Origin: JBIKWM01 sp044356305
GTDB taxonomy: Bacteria; Bacteroidota; Bacteroidia; UBA10329
Length of the DNA stretch: 64,000 nt
Direction: 5' to 3'
Assembly (NCBI GenBank): GCA_044356305.1
Contig: JBIKWM010000002.1
Location: forward strand, 62,001 to 126,000
Shown here: piece after piece, positions 16,898 through 24,741 of the stretch
Layout: every line of letters begins with the position of its first letter
Position numbering within the stretch: the stretch's first letter is position 1
Notes under the pieces: generated by a model
Seen by the model: only the letters and a program-made list of their open reading frames with translations
Databases searched by the model: none
What the model was told of the DNA's origin: nothing
Program-made: the position numbers and the translations under genes

Positions 16898-16972
16898 TTC
16901 GCTGTTCGGCTTGAAGAAGAAGCCATTCGCTGTTTGCCATTCGATGTTCGCGTTTCGGACTTTTATTTCTCA
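16898..16972 (-). repeat. Iterated GCGAACAGCGAA-type words
   Basis: On the minus strand this stretch repeats words such as GCGAACATCGAATGGC, AAACAGCGAATGGC and CGAACAGCGAACAGCGAAAG, with a rough period of 7-8 bases. Nothing else is seen in it. Confidence 0.5.
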
Positions 16973-16980
16973 TGGCTGTT

Positions 16981-17352
16981 TTATTTCGATTTGGTCGCTT
17001 TGATTAATGTGGAGATTAAGCCATTTATCATGCGCTGCTCGTTCTGTAGTTCGGCTATCAATGGATTGAGGCTCTCAGGATTAGGAATGAGCACAAGTTC
17101 CTGCACAATGAGCAACTGCGTTTCCAGCTCGAAGGCGCTTCCAAGGCTCATCTCCAGAAACCTCTTGTAATCGAGGTCGCTTTGACGACTGCTGCCCTCA
17201 GCAATGTTCGAAGGAATAGATACCGCTGCCCTTGTCACCTGCGACCGCAGCGCGAACCGCTCCTCACTTGGCAATTGTTCAGCAACGAGATAGACCTGTT
17301 TGACGAGATCCATTCCTTTCCGCCAGATTCTGAGTTCTCTGAAGTTTTTCAC
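16981..17352 (-). CDS. Four-helix-bundle protein (S23/IVS-encoded protein family, Avd-like fold)
   Basis: 123 residues. MKNFRELRIWRKGMDLVKQVY, SQVTRAAVSIPSNIAEGSSR, KRFLEMSLGSAFELETQLLI and a last helix are the four helices of the S23-like family, first known from intervening sequences in 23S rRNA genes and related in fold to the Avd partner of diversity-generating retroelements. No reverse transcriptase or variable repeat is nearby. It sits inside an ABC-transporter operon between inverted repeats at 16878-16897 and 17403-17422, which suggests an inserted cassette. Its own function is unknown. Confidence 0.85.
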   Translation of the reverse strand: MKNFRELRIWRKGMDLVKQVYLVAEQLPSEERFALRSQVTRAAVSIPSNIAEGSSRQSDLDYKRFLEMSLGSAFELETQLLIVQELVLIPNPESLNPLIAELQNEQRMINGLISTLIKATKSK

Positions 17353-17402
17353 TGGTCTTATTCTAATGGATTAAAAGCTTTGCGTAGTCCGCCTGATCCG
17401 AA

Positions 17403-17422
17403 TAGCGAAAGGCGAACAGCTA
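17403..17422 (+). repeat. Right inverted repeat of the four-helix-bundle cassette
   Basis: TAGCGAAAGGCGAACAGCTA, the inverted counterpart of 16878-16897. Its last three bases are the complement of the TAG stop of the LolA-like gene. Confidence 0.65.
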
Positions 17423-18217
17423 TTTTACTATTTTCATATTCGAGGTCGAAAAGAAGCTGTCCTCCATCGGCTTGTCGAACTCGATCGCGGTGATCTCCAT
17501 CATCGTCTTATTGCCCGGCTTGTCCACTGGGATCATCTCCAATTTCGCAGCCAGTTTCTTACCTCCCATTTCCTTGATATCAGAGGAGTTGAGGATGTTG
17601 ACCAATTGCCCGTCTTCGTCATACATCTCGCTGCGAAGCTGGATGAAATCTGTCTTGTCGATGAAGAGGACGAGCTTGCCCCACACCACGGCTGCGTTGG
17701 GCTTGGGGTCAAGCTGGATCTTGTAGCACTTGCGGCCCAGGATGGTGCTGTCGCCCGTGATCTTTTGGGTGTAGTCGTTGAGGGTGGACGATTCGCGCAC
17801 GAGGTCATCGTTGGTGAAGTCGGTGCCCATCCAGCTCTGCATCATCATGCTGGGCGGCAGCTTGATGGTGCGCTCTATGCTGGGCATCCAGTTCCATATC
17901 TCCTTGTCACGCTTCAGGAATGAAACGCCTTTGTCCTTGGCCGGTGCACGCACCACCGAAAGGCTCATCTTCTCGCCCTTGCTCCAGCTTTTGAGGGTCA
18001 TCTCACGGGTCCATTTGGGCCGCACGGTGGTGATGGTCATCTCGGTGATGGCGCTCTTGGTGCCGCGCATCTTCTGGTCGGCCTTTTCGATGATCTCGCG
18101 GGCGGTCTGAGAATGAGCCGTTAGCTGCAAGCCATTGGCCATTAGCAGAAGAATCAACGGGCCACAAACCTTTGGCTGCAAGCCTTTAGCGATTGTAGAT
18201 AGGATGCTTGTCTTCAT
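17420..18217 (-). CDS. Outer-membrane lipoprotein-sorting (LolA-like) protein
   Basis: 265 residues with a signal peptide to about residue 36 (ending AHSQ). The body, with AREIIEKADQKMRGTKSAITEMTITTVRPKW, WSKGEKMSLS, FLKRDKEIWNWMPSIERTIKLP and CYKIQLDPKPNAAVVWGKLVLFID-type segments, matches the periplasmic LolA/LppX-like half-barrel family annotated as outer membrane lipoprotein-sorting protein. Together with two FtsX permeases and an ATPase it suggests transfer of a lipid or lipoprotein out of the inner membrane. The signal-peptide DNA is built from the same short words as the neighbouring spacer (see findings). Confidence 0.85.
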   Translation of the reverse strand: MKTSILSTIAKGLQPKVCGPLILLLMANGLQLTAHSQTAREIIEKADQKMRGTKSAITEMTITTVRPKWTREMTLKSWSKGEKMSLSVVRAPAKDKGVSFLKRDKEIWNWMPSIERTIKLPPSMMMQSWMGTDFTNDDLVRESSTLNDYTQKITGDSTILGRKCYKIQLDPKPNAAVVWGKLVLFIDKTDFIQLRSEMYDEDGQLVNILNSSDIKEMGGKKLAAKLEMIPVDKPGNKTMMEITAIEFDKPMEDSFFSTSNMKIVK

Positions 18218-18268
18218 TATTCAATGTTCTTTGTTCTTGCTAACGGCTAAAAGCCAATGGCTAACAGC
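18117..18268. repeat. GCTAATGGC / TTGCAGC word cluster spanning a spacer and a signal-peptide coding region
   Basis: Words at 18117-18146 and 18174-18190 lie inside the LolA-like gene's signal-peptide region. The spacer copy at 18239-18268 (GCTAACGGCTAAAAGCCAAT, then GGCTAACAGC) is in the opposite orientation. All are variants of GCTAAnGGC and CCATTGGC. Confidence 0.55.
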
Positions 18269-18273
18269 TCTCC

Positions 18274-18849
18274 TCAAGCAAACTGCGCTATCACCATCTG
18301 TTTCACCTTCTCTACAGGGAAGTTCTGAGGGTCGAGCAGGGCGTGCATCTGCACCCCATCGAGCACCGCACTGTAGTAGCGCATGATGGTCATGGGGTCT
18401 TCGTGGCCCTTGCTGTGGAAATACTGCGCCAGGCTGGCCATGAACGGGGCCACCTTGGGCATCATGGTCTCCATGAGAATGGGCGTCACCTCGGGCTGAA
18501 AACCAAGCGACATGTACAACTTCCAACGCTGAGGTTCTTTCACAGCTATGTCAATGCTCACATCGATCAGCGCGATGAACCGCTCGCGGGTGAGTACCTC
18601 TCCCGGTTGCAGCCCAATCAGAGCCACCACACGGTCAAACAGGTCGTTGACCAAGGTGAGCAGCACCGCCTCCTTGCTCTCGAAGTAATTGTACATGAGG
18701 CCCTTGCTCACACCAGCCTCCTTAGCTATCATGCTCACCGAGGCCGAATGGTAGCCATGGTTGGCAAATACTTGAAGAGCCGCATCGAGTATGGCCTGCC
18801 TGCGGTCCTTGCGCAGGTCAGCGAACTGCTGCTTGGTTCTTGGCGACAT
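18274..18849 (-). CDS. TetR-family transcriptional regulator
   Basis: 191 residues from the ATG at 18849 (MSPRTKQQFADLRKDRRQAI). The longer frame upstream reads through two operator-like palindromes and is rejected. The N-terminal helix-turn-helix ILDAALQVFANHGYHSASVSMIAKEAGVSKGLMYNYFESKEAVL (about 18-62) is typical TetR. The C-terminal helical domain would bind an effector. It is the first gene of the operon with the LolA-like protein and ABC components. Two near-identical dyads directly upstream suggest autorepression. Confidence 0.92.
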   Translation of the reverse strand: MSPRTKQQFADLRKDRRQAILDAALQVFANHGYHSASVSMIAKEAGVSKGLMYNYFESKEAVLLTLVNDLFDRVVALIGLQPGEVLTRERFIALIDVSIDIAVKEPQRWKLYMSLGFQPEVTPILMETMMPKVAPFMASLAQYFHSKGHEDPMTIMRYYSAVLDGVQMHALLDPQNFPVEKVKQMVIAQFA

Positions 18850-18853
18850 TTTT

Positions 18854-18871
18854 TGATTGAACGATCGGTCA
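18854..18871. promoter_or_regulatory. TetR operator-like site 1
   Basis: TGATTGAACGATCGGTCA. The core TGAACGATCGGTCA is a palindrome apart from one base pair. It lies 4 bases upstream of the TetR start codon. Confidence 0.65.
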
Positions 18872-18890
18872 AAGAAACGCAAAATATTTT

Positions 18891-18908
18891 TGACTGAACG
18901 GTCGGTCA
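18891..18908. promoter_or_regulatory. TetR operator-like site 2
   Basis: TGACTGAACGGTCGGTCA, identical to site 1 at 15 of 18 positions and in the same orientation, with starts 37 bases apart. The A/T-rich stretch between the two sites (AAAATATTTTT) would hold the promoter. Confidence 0.65.
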
Positions 18909-18937
18909 TAAAAAATCTTCGCCTCAAAAAAGACGTT

Positions 18938-18953
18938 TGACATGTAATTTATG
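18938..18953 (+). repeat. 16-base direct repeat, copy 1
   Basis: TGACATGTAATTTATG, identical to 19063-19078. Confidence 0.7.
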
Positions 18954-19062
18954 ACCATTTCGTGGTTTGAAACAGGCGAAGGCCTATTCGCATGATAATG
19001 AGATAGATACGTCTCTGGCTCATGAGCCAAATGTGCCCAAACACCCTCAAAAACACCACTTC

Positions 19063-19078
19063 TGACATGTAATTTATG
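19063..19078 (+). repeat. 16-base direct repeat, copy 2
   Basis: TGACATGTAATTTATG, identical to 18938-18953. It lies 70 bases before the start of the rightward gene. Confidence 0.7.
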
Positions 19079-19147
19079 GCTACATTTTTGTTTATACTTT
19101 CTTGAATATCAGGCGTATCCTTGCCCCGAAATCAAACTCTGAAGGCC

Positions 19148-21097
19148 ATGAGACGCATCATCATCCCCCTGTTCATGCTGATGTTGAACCAGCCGAGTGC
19201 GCTGGGGCAATGCCTCGAACCCACCGCATTCGAATACCTCGATGTAAACAACGTGAGGGCAAGGATCAACGCGAACATGAGACTTTGGTGGGATCAAGTA
19301 GAATCTGCCAACTACGAAATTCCTGCTGGTTCAGGTAAGCATAGTATGTTCATGAGCAATCTTTGGTTCGGTGGGGTGGACAATGGCGGAACCATTCATT
19401 TCACGGGAGGCAACGTAAACTTCGCAAGTGATTACGCTGCTGGGCCGCTCAACCTTATCAATGCACAGACTTCACCGAGTAATTGCGCGCTATACGACCG
19501 CATCTGGAAGTTGGACCGTTGGCAGGTTGCCGAGTTCAGAGAGCGCTTGGGTGATCCCGGTTACATCATTCCACAAGATATATTGGATTGGCCAGGTAAT
19601 GGCGACCAAAGTCTGGGACAAGCATTCAACTTGGCCCCATATATTGATCTAAATGCAAATTCAGTTTACGAACCTCTTTTGGGCGATTACCCAGCCTTCT
19701 CTTTCGATGAGCCTGTTCAGATGGATTTTCACCTCCTTGGCGATCAGGTGTTGTGGTGGATTGTGAACGACAATGGCAACATTGAAGGGTCCATGAATGC
19801 CGGCCACATAGGCCTTGAGATACATTGCATGGCATACGCCTTTAGGCGCTGCGACTTTTTACAAGACCAGACCTTCTACAGCCATGAAGTTTACAACAGG
19901 GGATCTAATACGCTCAGCAACAGCTTTATCGGACTATTCAGTGATCCTGACCTTGGGTTTTATCAGGATGATTTTTCAGCCTCTGATGTGCAAAGAAATA
20001 TGGCAATAACGTACAATGGAACCGCTTTTGACGGTAGCACATTGTCTGGCCATTATGGTGTCAATCCCCCGGCTGTTGGCATCGATATTCTGCAAGGGCC
20101 GTGGATGGATTCGGATGGAGATGACAATGATGGAGATGGAACCATTGACAACGAGCAACATTTGATGTCACGTTATTGGGGTGGCATTCTAAATGGTGGG
20201 GGAATTACTTCTGATTACCAGATAATGCAGGGACTTTGGAGCGATGGCACCCCACTGTGCTATGGTGGTATGGGGCATCAGAACAGTGGTTGCAATGGAA
20301 CTCCGTGTTTCTATGCCTTTCCTGGCGACAGTGATCCAAACTGGATGGGTACCGGAGGTATACCGCAGTCATTTCCTTGGTCCGAGCCTCTGTCGGGCAA
20401 TATACCCTTTGATAGGCGCCAGGTGCAATCTTCTGGCCCTTTCACCATGCTACCGGGGTCTGTCAATAGGCTCCATTATGGCGTTATATGGGCCCGAGAC
20501 ACCAAAGGGACAGACACCGTCTCCGTCCAGGCCCTCAAAGCCACCGATGACCTTGTACAGGCGGCATTTGATGCCAAGTTCCAGAACCTGGGCTGCTGCC
20601 CTCCCGAGGCGCAGATCACCTATCAGAGGCCCGGCACCTTCCTGTTCTACTTCACCAGCATGTGGGAGGGCGACTCATACTTCTGGGATTTCGGTGATGG
20701 GTTCACCTCCACCGCACGCTTCCCCAACCACCTGTTCCCTGACTACGGTACCTACAACGTCTGCCTCACGGTGACCAACGCCTGCGGTACGCACACCCAA
20801 TGCATGGATGTGGAGATTGCAGTGGGCTCCACGGGCATCAGCTCCGGCCAAAGGCCCATGCCCGAAGTGCGTGTGGTACCCAATCCCGCTACCGACCATG
20901 TCACCGTCCTGCTCTGCAACGGTACATGTAGCGGCTACACCCTGCTCGATGCCATGGGCCGCGAGGTGGCAAGCGAGATGTTCGCAGCGCCATCGGTACG
21001 GTTCGAGGTAGGCCTTGGCCATCTGTCGGCCGGCTTCTACACCTTGCAAGCCCAGACACCAGCGGGTCCTGTGGTGGTGAGGGTGGTGAAGGAGTGA
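19148..21097 (+). CDS. Secreted PKD-domain protein with T9SS C-terminal sorting domain
   Basis: 649 residues from the ATG at 19148 (MRRIIIPLFMLMLNQPSALGQ, signal peptide). The N-terminal part (NNVRARINANMRLWWDQV...YEIPAGSGKHSMF, RIWKLDR) belongs to a large Bacteroidota family of secreted proteins of unknown role. An Asp-rich loop near residue 320 (DSDGDDNDGDGTIDN) looks like a calcium site. A PKD fold (YFWDFGDGFTSTARFPNHLF..YGTYNVCLTVTNACG) follows at about 520-560. The tail PEVRVVPNPATDHVTV...YTLLDAMGREV...GFYTLQ is a type A T9SS sorting domain. Surface location is inferred. Confidence 0.85.
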   Translation: MRRIIIPLFMLMLNQPSALGQCLEPTAFEYLDVNNVRARINANMRLWWDQVESANYEIPAGSGKHSMFMSNLWFGGVDNGGTIHFTGGNVNFASDYAAGPLNLINAQTSPSNCALYDRIWKLDRWQVAEFRERLGDPGYIIPQDILDWPGNGDQSLGQAFNLAPYIDLNANSVYEPLLGDYPAFSFDEPVQMDFHLLGDQVLWWIVNDNGNIEGSMNAGHIGLEIHCMAYAFRRCDFLQDQTFYSHEVYNRGSNTLSNSFIGLFSDPDLGFYQDDFSASDVQRNMAITYNGTAFDGSTLSGHYGVNPPAVGIDILQGPWMDSDGDDNDGDGTIDNEQHLMSRYWGGILNGGGITSDYQIMQGLWSDGTPLCYGGMGHQNSGCNGTPCFYAFPGDSDPNWMGTGGIPQSFPWSEPLSGNIPFDRRQVQSSGPFTMLPGSVNRLHYGVIWARDTKGTDTVSVQALKATDDLVQAAFDAKFQNLGCCPPEAQITYQRPGTFLFYFTSMWEGDSYFWDFGDGFTSTARFPNHLFPDYGTYNVCLTVTNACGTHTQCMDVEIAVGSTGISSGQRPMPEVRVVPNPATDHVTVLLCNGTCSGYTLLDAMGREVASEMFAAPSVRFEVGLGHLSAGFYTLQAQTPAGPVVVRVVKE

Positions 21098-21139
21098 TGA
21101 TGACGTCCTCTCCTCTCGAAATATTTCAGAAGCACCCCT

Positions 21140-23338
21140 TCACACCGTGATCCACCACACCAGCTTGAGCACAATGGCGCGGTTCTTCACCGCCAGGTGC
21201 TGGTCGTAGTTGTCGGTATAGACCAGGTACACATCACTCATGGGGCGGAAACGCCATTGCACACGGGCGTTGATGTTGAAGTTGTCCTGCTGCGTGTTGT
21301 ACTGGAAGAATGTGGTGAGGAATACGCTTCGGGTAAATGAGAACTCCAGCTTGGGTCCCACCACAATGATGCTGGCCCGCTGGCCGGTGGCAAGGCTGAT
21401 CTCGTTCTGGTCGTAAACCACGCTGAATATGCCGTAGGGCTGCCAACGGTATGCCAGCTCAGCGTAGAAATTGCCCCTTATACCGTTGAAGTAGCTCCCA
21501 AACCGGCCCGATATCACCCCATTGAGCCGCTTGCGCTTGTCGGTGGTGTACCTCAGTTCGCCCTCGCGGTACCAGTAACCATCAACAGGCAGGGCGGCCT
21601 TTCCCGAAAAGGTGACATCGGTGGCATAGAGCAGGCGGGTGTAGGTCTCGAAATAATTCACATCGAGCTGCGAGGTGTTCTGGAATTTCACCACATAGAA
21701 TGGCCTGATGACATGGTCGGTGCGACTGAACCCGGCATCGAGGTAGGTGTCGAAATACAGCCCAGGCCCGTGGTAGTTCACCACCCTGCTCTTGGGATAG
21801 AAGCGGTATTCCACACTCGGCTCAAATCGCCAATAGCGCAGTTTCACGTCTTTGTTCTGCACGGGGTCATACACGCTGCCACGGGGCACAAAGCCCACCT
21901 GTGCATCGTAGCCCTCGCCCACATATTCGTGGTTCCAATGCACGGTCAGGTTCTGGCTGTTGTACATCAGCCAACTGGCGTGGGCGTAGGCATTGGGTCT
22001 CTGATCGGGGCTGAAGGTGTGATGGAAGAAGAACTTGCCCCGCCACCTTCCATTGGCTGAGAACAGGTTATAATCGAGCCCCACCAATCGGTTGTAGTTC
22101 TGCTTCTGCAGATCAATGCCCTTGAAATCCTCGCGGTTCACGAAAATGGCCGCTATGTTCGAGCGCTTGAACACGTTGCGCTGAACAGCTGCCACCAGGA
22201 AGTTCTGCGAGTTGAGCGAAAGGGCCGCCACTCCCTCGGTCTGTAGGCCCATAAGGCCCACCCGCCAGCCCTGCCCGATCTTGCCGCTCACCCTGATGCC
22301 CCCAAAAAGGGGTACCCTCTGCCCGTTGTAAAGCCCTATCCTGCGGCTGAAAAAGGGCCTGATCTTGCTGAATCCGAACGAGGCAAACAGATCTGAATTC
22401 TCAATGAAGAACTGCCGCTGCTCGGGGAAGAAGAGCGAGAACCGCGAGAGATTGGTGATCTGGCGGTCCACTTCCACCTGACTGAAGTCGGGGTAGATGG
22501 TGGCATCGAGGTTGAGAGATGAGGTAAGGGCCACCTTCACATCGCCACCGATGCCCCAGTTGGGCACTGGCCGGTTCTCGCCCCGGTAGTCATGGTAAAG
22601 ACCGCCAGTGGCGTAGGGTATGATGGAGATGTTGGCCCCCGCCTTCTTGGGCGGCACATCCCACACAAGAAGACCCCGAAAGGCCAGATTGGCGATGTTC
22701 TGGTTGCGCGGCACCCACGCCCAGGTGCTGCCCTCGTTCTGTTTCAGGTCGTTGCGGGTGAAATTGATGCCCCATTCCTTGCGCCTGTGGTCGTAACGGA
22801 TGCTCTTGAAGGGGATGGCCATTTCCACGGTCCAATGGCCCGAGTCGCGCACCACCTCGCTCATCCACTTATTGTCCCATGCGGTGGTCACACCCTGCTC
22901 GCCCCCCACCTGAATGAGGCCTTCGCGTTGCACGCCCAGTGGATTGATGGAGAAATTGAACCCGTTCTGCCCATCGTTGAAGGGGTCTATGTTCACCCCG
23001 AAGGCATCGCTCACGGGGTAGGAGAAATCGCGTTTGAGCGATTGAATGATGTACGGACCGGGAACGGGGTCGTAGCAGCGGGCCGCCAGATATATGGCCC
23101 TGTCATCGTATGTGAGCATGACATCGGTGCGGGTGCGCGCCATGCCGGTGTCGAAGGGGAATGTGCAGAAGAACGTGTCGGTCAATTGGGCCGATATCCA
23201 TGCCTGCTCATTCAGTTGGCCGTCCAACCGTATGGCACCGCTCGCCTTCCGGATAGGGTAAATACGGGGGTCGGTGGGTTGTGACCAAACAGCTTGCCCG
23301 AAGCACTGAATCAAAATAATGGATAAGACAGCCTTCAT
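21140..23338 (-). CDS. DUF5916 outer-membrane protein with CBM9-like N-terminal domain
   Basis: 732 residues from the ATG at 23338 (MKAVLSIILIQCFGQAVWSQ, signal peptide). The start 30 bases upstream would overlap purB and spoil the signal sequence. Residues about 25-230 (IRLDGQLNEQAWISAQ..., DDRAIYLAARCYD, WGINFTRND) resemble family-9-like carbohydrate-binding modules. The remainder (about 240-732) has alternating aromatic strands and ends in VLKLVWWITV, as in outer-membrane barrels. The start lies 13 bases after the purB stop on the same strand. Ligand unknown. Confidence 0.82.
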   Translation of the reverse strand: MKAVLSIILIQCFGQAVWSQPTDPRIYPIRKASGAIRLDGQLNEQAWISAQLTDTFFCTFPFDTGMARTRTDVMLTYDDRAIYLAARCYDPVPGPYIIQSLKRDFSYPVSDAFGVNIDPFNDGQNGFNFSINPLGVQREGLIQVGGEQGVTTAWDNKWMSEVVRDSGHWTVEMAIPFKSIRYDHRRKEWGINFTRNDLKQNEGSTWAWVPRNQNIANLAFRGLLVWDVPPKKAGANISIIPYATGGLYHDYRGENRPVPNWGIGGDVKVALTSSLNLDATIYPDFSQVEVDRQITNLSRFSLFFPEQRQFFIENSDLFASFGFSKIRPFFSRRIGLYNGQRVPLFGGIRVSGKIGQGWRVGLMGLQTEGVAALSLNSQNFLVAAVQRNVFKRSNIAAIFVNREDFKGIDLQKQNYNRLVGLDYNLFSANGRWRGKFFFHHTFSPDQRPNAYAHASWLMYNSQNLTVHWNHEYVGEGYDAQVGFVPRGSVYDPVQNKDVKLRYWRFEPSVEYRFYPKSRVVNYHGPGLYFDTYLDAGFSRTDHVIRPFYVVKFQNTSQLDVNYFETYTRLLYATDVTFSGKAALPVDGYWYREGELRYTTDKRKRLNGVISGRFGSYFNGIRGNFYAELAYRWQPYGIFSVVYDQNEISLATGQRASIIVVGPKLEFSFTRSVFLTTFFQYNTQQDNFNINARVQWRFRPMSDVYLVYTDNYDQHLAVKNRAIVLKLVWWITV

Positions 23339-23351
23339 TTGGCGCTTTCCA

Positions 23352-24698
23352 TCAGGCATACCCCACATAATTGAACGGGGTTATGGCTCTAAGCTCCTGC
23401 TTCAGATCGTCTGTCACATCTAGGCTATCAATGAAACGCAGCATGGCCTCGCGGTCGAGCCGGGCGTTGGTGCGTGTGAATGCCTTGAGTGCCTCATAAG
23501 GCTTGGGGAATCCCTCGCGCCTCAGAACGGTCTGTATGCCCTCGGCCACCACCACCCAGTTGCGTTCCAATTCCGCAACGATGCTATCCTCGTTCACCAC
23601 CAGCTTATCAAGGCCGCGGTGCATGCTCTTCAGGGCAATGGTCGTGTAAGCCAATGGCAAGCCGATGTTACGGAGCACCGTGCTGTCGGTCAGGTCGCGC
23701 TGAAGCCGGCTTATCGGCAGTTTCTCGGCCAGATGTCCCAACAGCGCGTTGGCCAGGCCCAGGTTGCCCTCTGCATTCTCAAAATCAATGGGGTTCACCT
23801 TGTGCGGCATGGCCGATGAGCCCACCTCGCCCTCCTTTATCTTCTGCTTGAAGTGGTCGTTGGCCACGTACATCCACACATCGCGGCACAGGTCAATGAG
23901 TATCACGTTTATTCTGCGCCAGGCATCGCACCAAGCGGCTGTGTTGTCATAATGCTCAATCTGAGTGGTGGTGCGCGATCGGTGCAGGCCCAAGGTGGTG
24001 TTGACGAAACGGTCTGCGAACCGGGGCCAATCAATGTCCGGATAGGCCACCCTGTGGGCATTGAGATTGCCCGTTGCACCTCCGAATTTGGCCGAATAGG
24101 GCACGCTGATCAGGTGTCTGCGTTGCTCTTGCAGTCGCTCGGTGAAAACGCGCATCTCCTTGCCCAGCGTGGTGGGCGAGGCAGGCTGTCCGTGCGTGCG
24201 CGCCAGCAGCGGTATGGCCGACCATGCATCGGCAAGGCCTTCTAATTGCGCTATCAGTGCATCGATCATGGGCAGCATCACCTCGCGGGTGGCATCGCGC
24301 ATCATGAGCGGGAACGCGGTGTTGTTCACATCCTGGCTCGTCAGCCCGAAATGGACAAACTCCTGCTCGGCCCCAATGCCCAATCCATCGAACCTTCGCT
24401 TGATGAAGTACTCCACGGCCTTCACATCGTGGTTAGTGGTCTTCTCAATCTCCTTCACCGCAAGGGCATCAGCATCACCGAATCTGAGATAGATGTTGCG
24501 CAGTTCGCCATACAGGGCAGGGTCAATGGCCGATAGCTGCGGAAGGCCTGCATCGCAAAGGGCAATGAAGTACTCCACCTCCACCTGCACGCGGTAGCGG
24601 ATCAGGGCCGACTCGCTGAAGTAACCGGCCAAGGGGGCTGTGTGGCGGGCATAACGGCCATCGACCGGACCGATGGCGTGAAGGGCGGTGCTGTCCAT
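23352..24698 (-). CDS. purB: Adenylosuccinate lyase
   Basis: 448 residues. It cleaves adenylosuccinate and SAICAR in purine synthesis. The start ATG at 24698 gives MDSTALHAIGPVDGRY, the usual N-terminus. The 80-residue extension in the open frame is a shadow of the neighbouring gene. TSQDVNNTAFP contains the catalytic-site TSxDxN, ARTHGQPASPTTLGKEM the conserved His region, and GSSAMPHKVNPIDFENAEGN the fumarase/lyase signature. A TACCTTCG element lies 17 bases upstream. Confidence 0.95.
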   Translation of the reverse strand: MDSTALHAIGPVDGRYARHTAPLAGYFSESALIRYRVQVEVEYFIALCDAGLPQLSAIDPALYGELRNIYLRFGDADALAVKEIEKTTNHDVKAVEYFIKRRFDGLGIGAEQEFVHFGLTSQDVNNTAFPLMMRDATREVMLPMIDALIAQLEGLADAWSAIPLLARTHGQPASPTTLGKEMRVFTERLQEQRRHLISVPYSAKFGGATGNLNAHRVAYPDIDWPRFADRFVNTTLGLHRSRTTTQIEHYDNTAAWCDAWRRINVILIDLCRDVWMYVANDHFKQKIKEGEVGSSAMPHKVNPIDFENAEGNLGLANALLGHLAEKLPISRLQRDLTDSTVLRNIGLPLAYTTIALKSMHRGLDKLVVNEDSIVAELERNWVVVAEGIQTVLRREGFPKPYEALKAFTRTNARLDREAMLRFIDSLDVTDDLKQELRAITPFNYVGYA

Positions 24699-24714
24699 GA
24701 TGGTGTCTGAGCCG

Positions 24715-24722
24715 CGAAGGTA
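24715..24722 (-). promoter_or_regulatory. -7 promoter element of purB
   Basis: TACCTTCG on the minus strand, 16 bases before the purB ATG. Confidence 0.5.
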
Positions 24723-24741
24723 GCCCAGCGCACCCTGAGGT

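Larger units (their letters stand above)
18909..19147. other. Intergenic region between divergent tetR and T9SS-substrate genes
   Basis: About 240 bases. A 16-base perfect direct repeat TGACATGTAATTTATG occurs at 18938-18953 and 19063-19078, 125 bases apart. TACATTTTTG near 19082 may be the promoter of the rightward gene. No small gene is apparent. Confidence 0.5.

Noticed and set aside
16981..17352. The four-helix-bundle gene as part of a diversity-generating retroelement
   Set aside because: No reverse transcriptase, template repeat or variable-repeat target was found in the neighbourhood.
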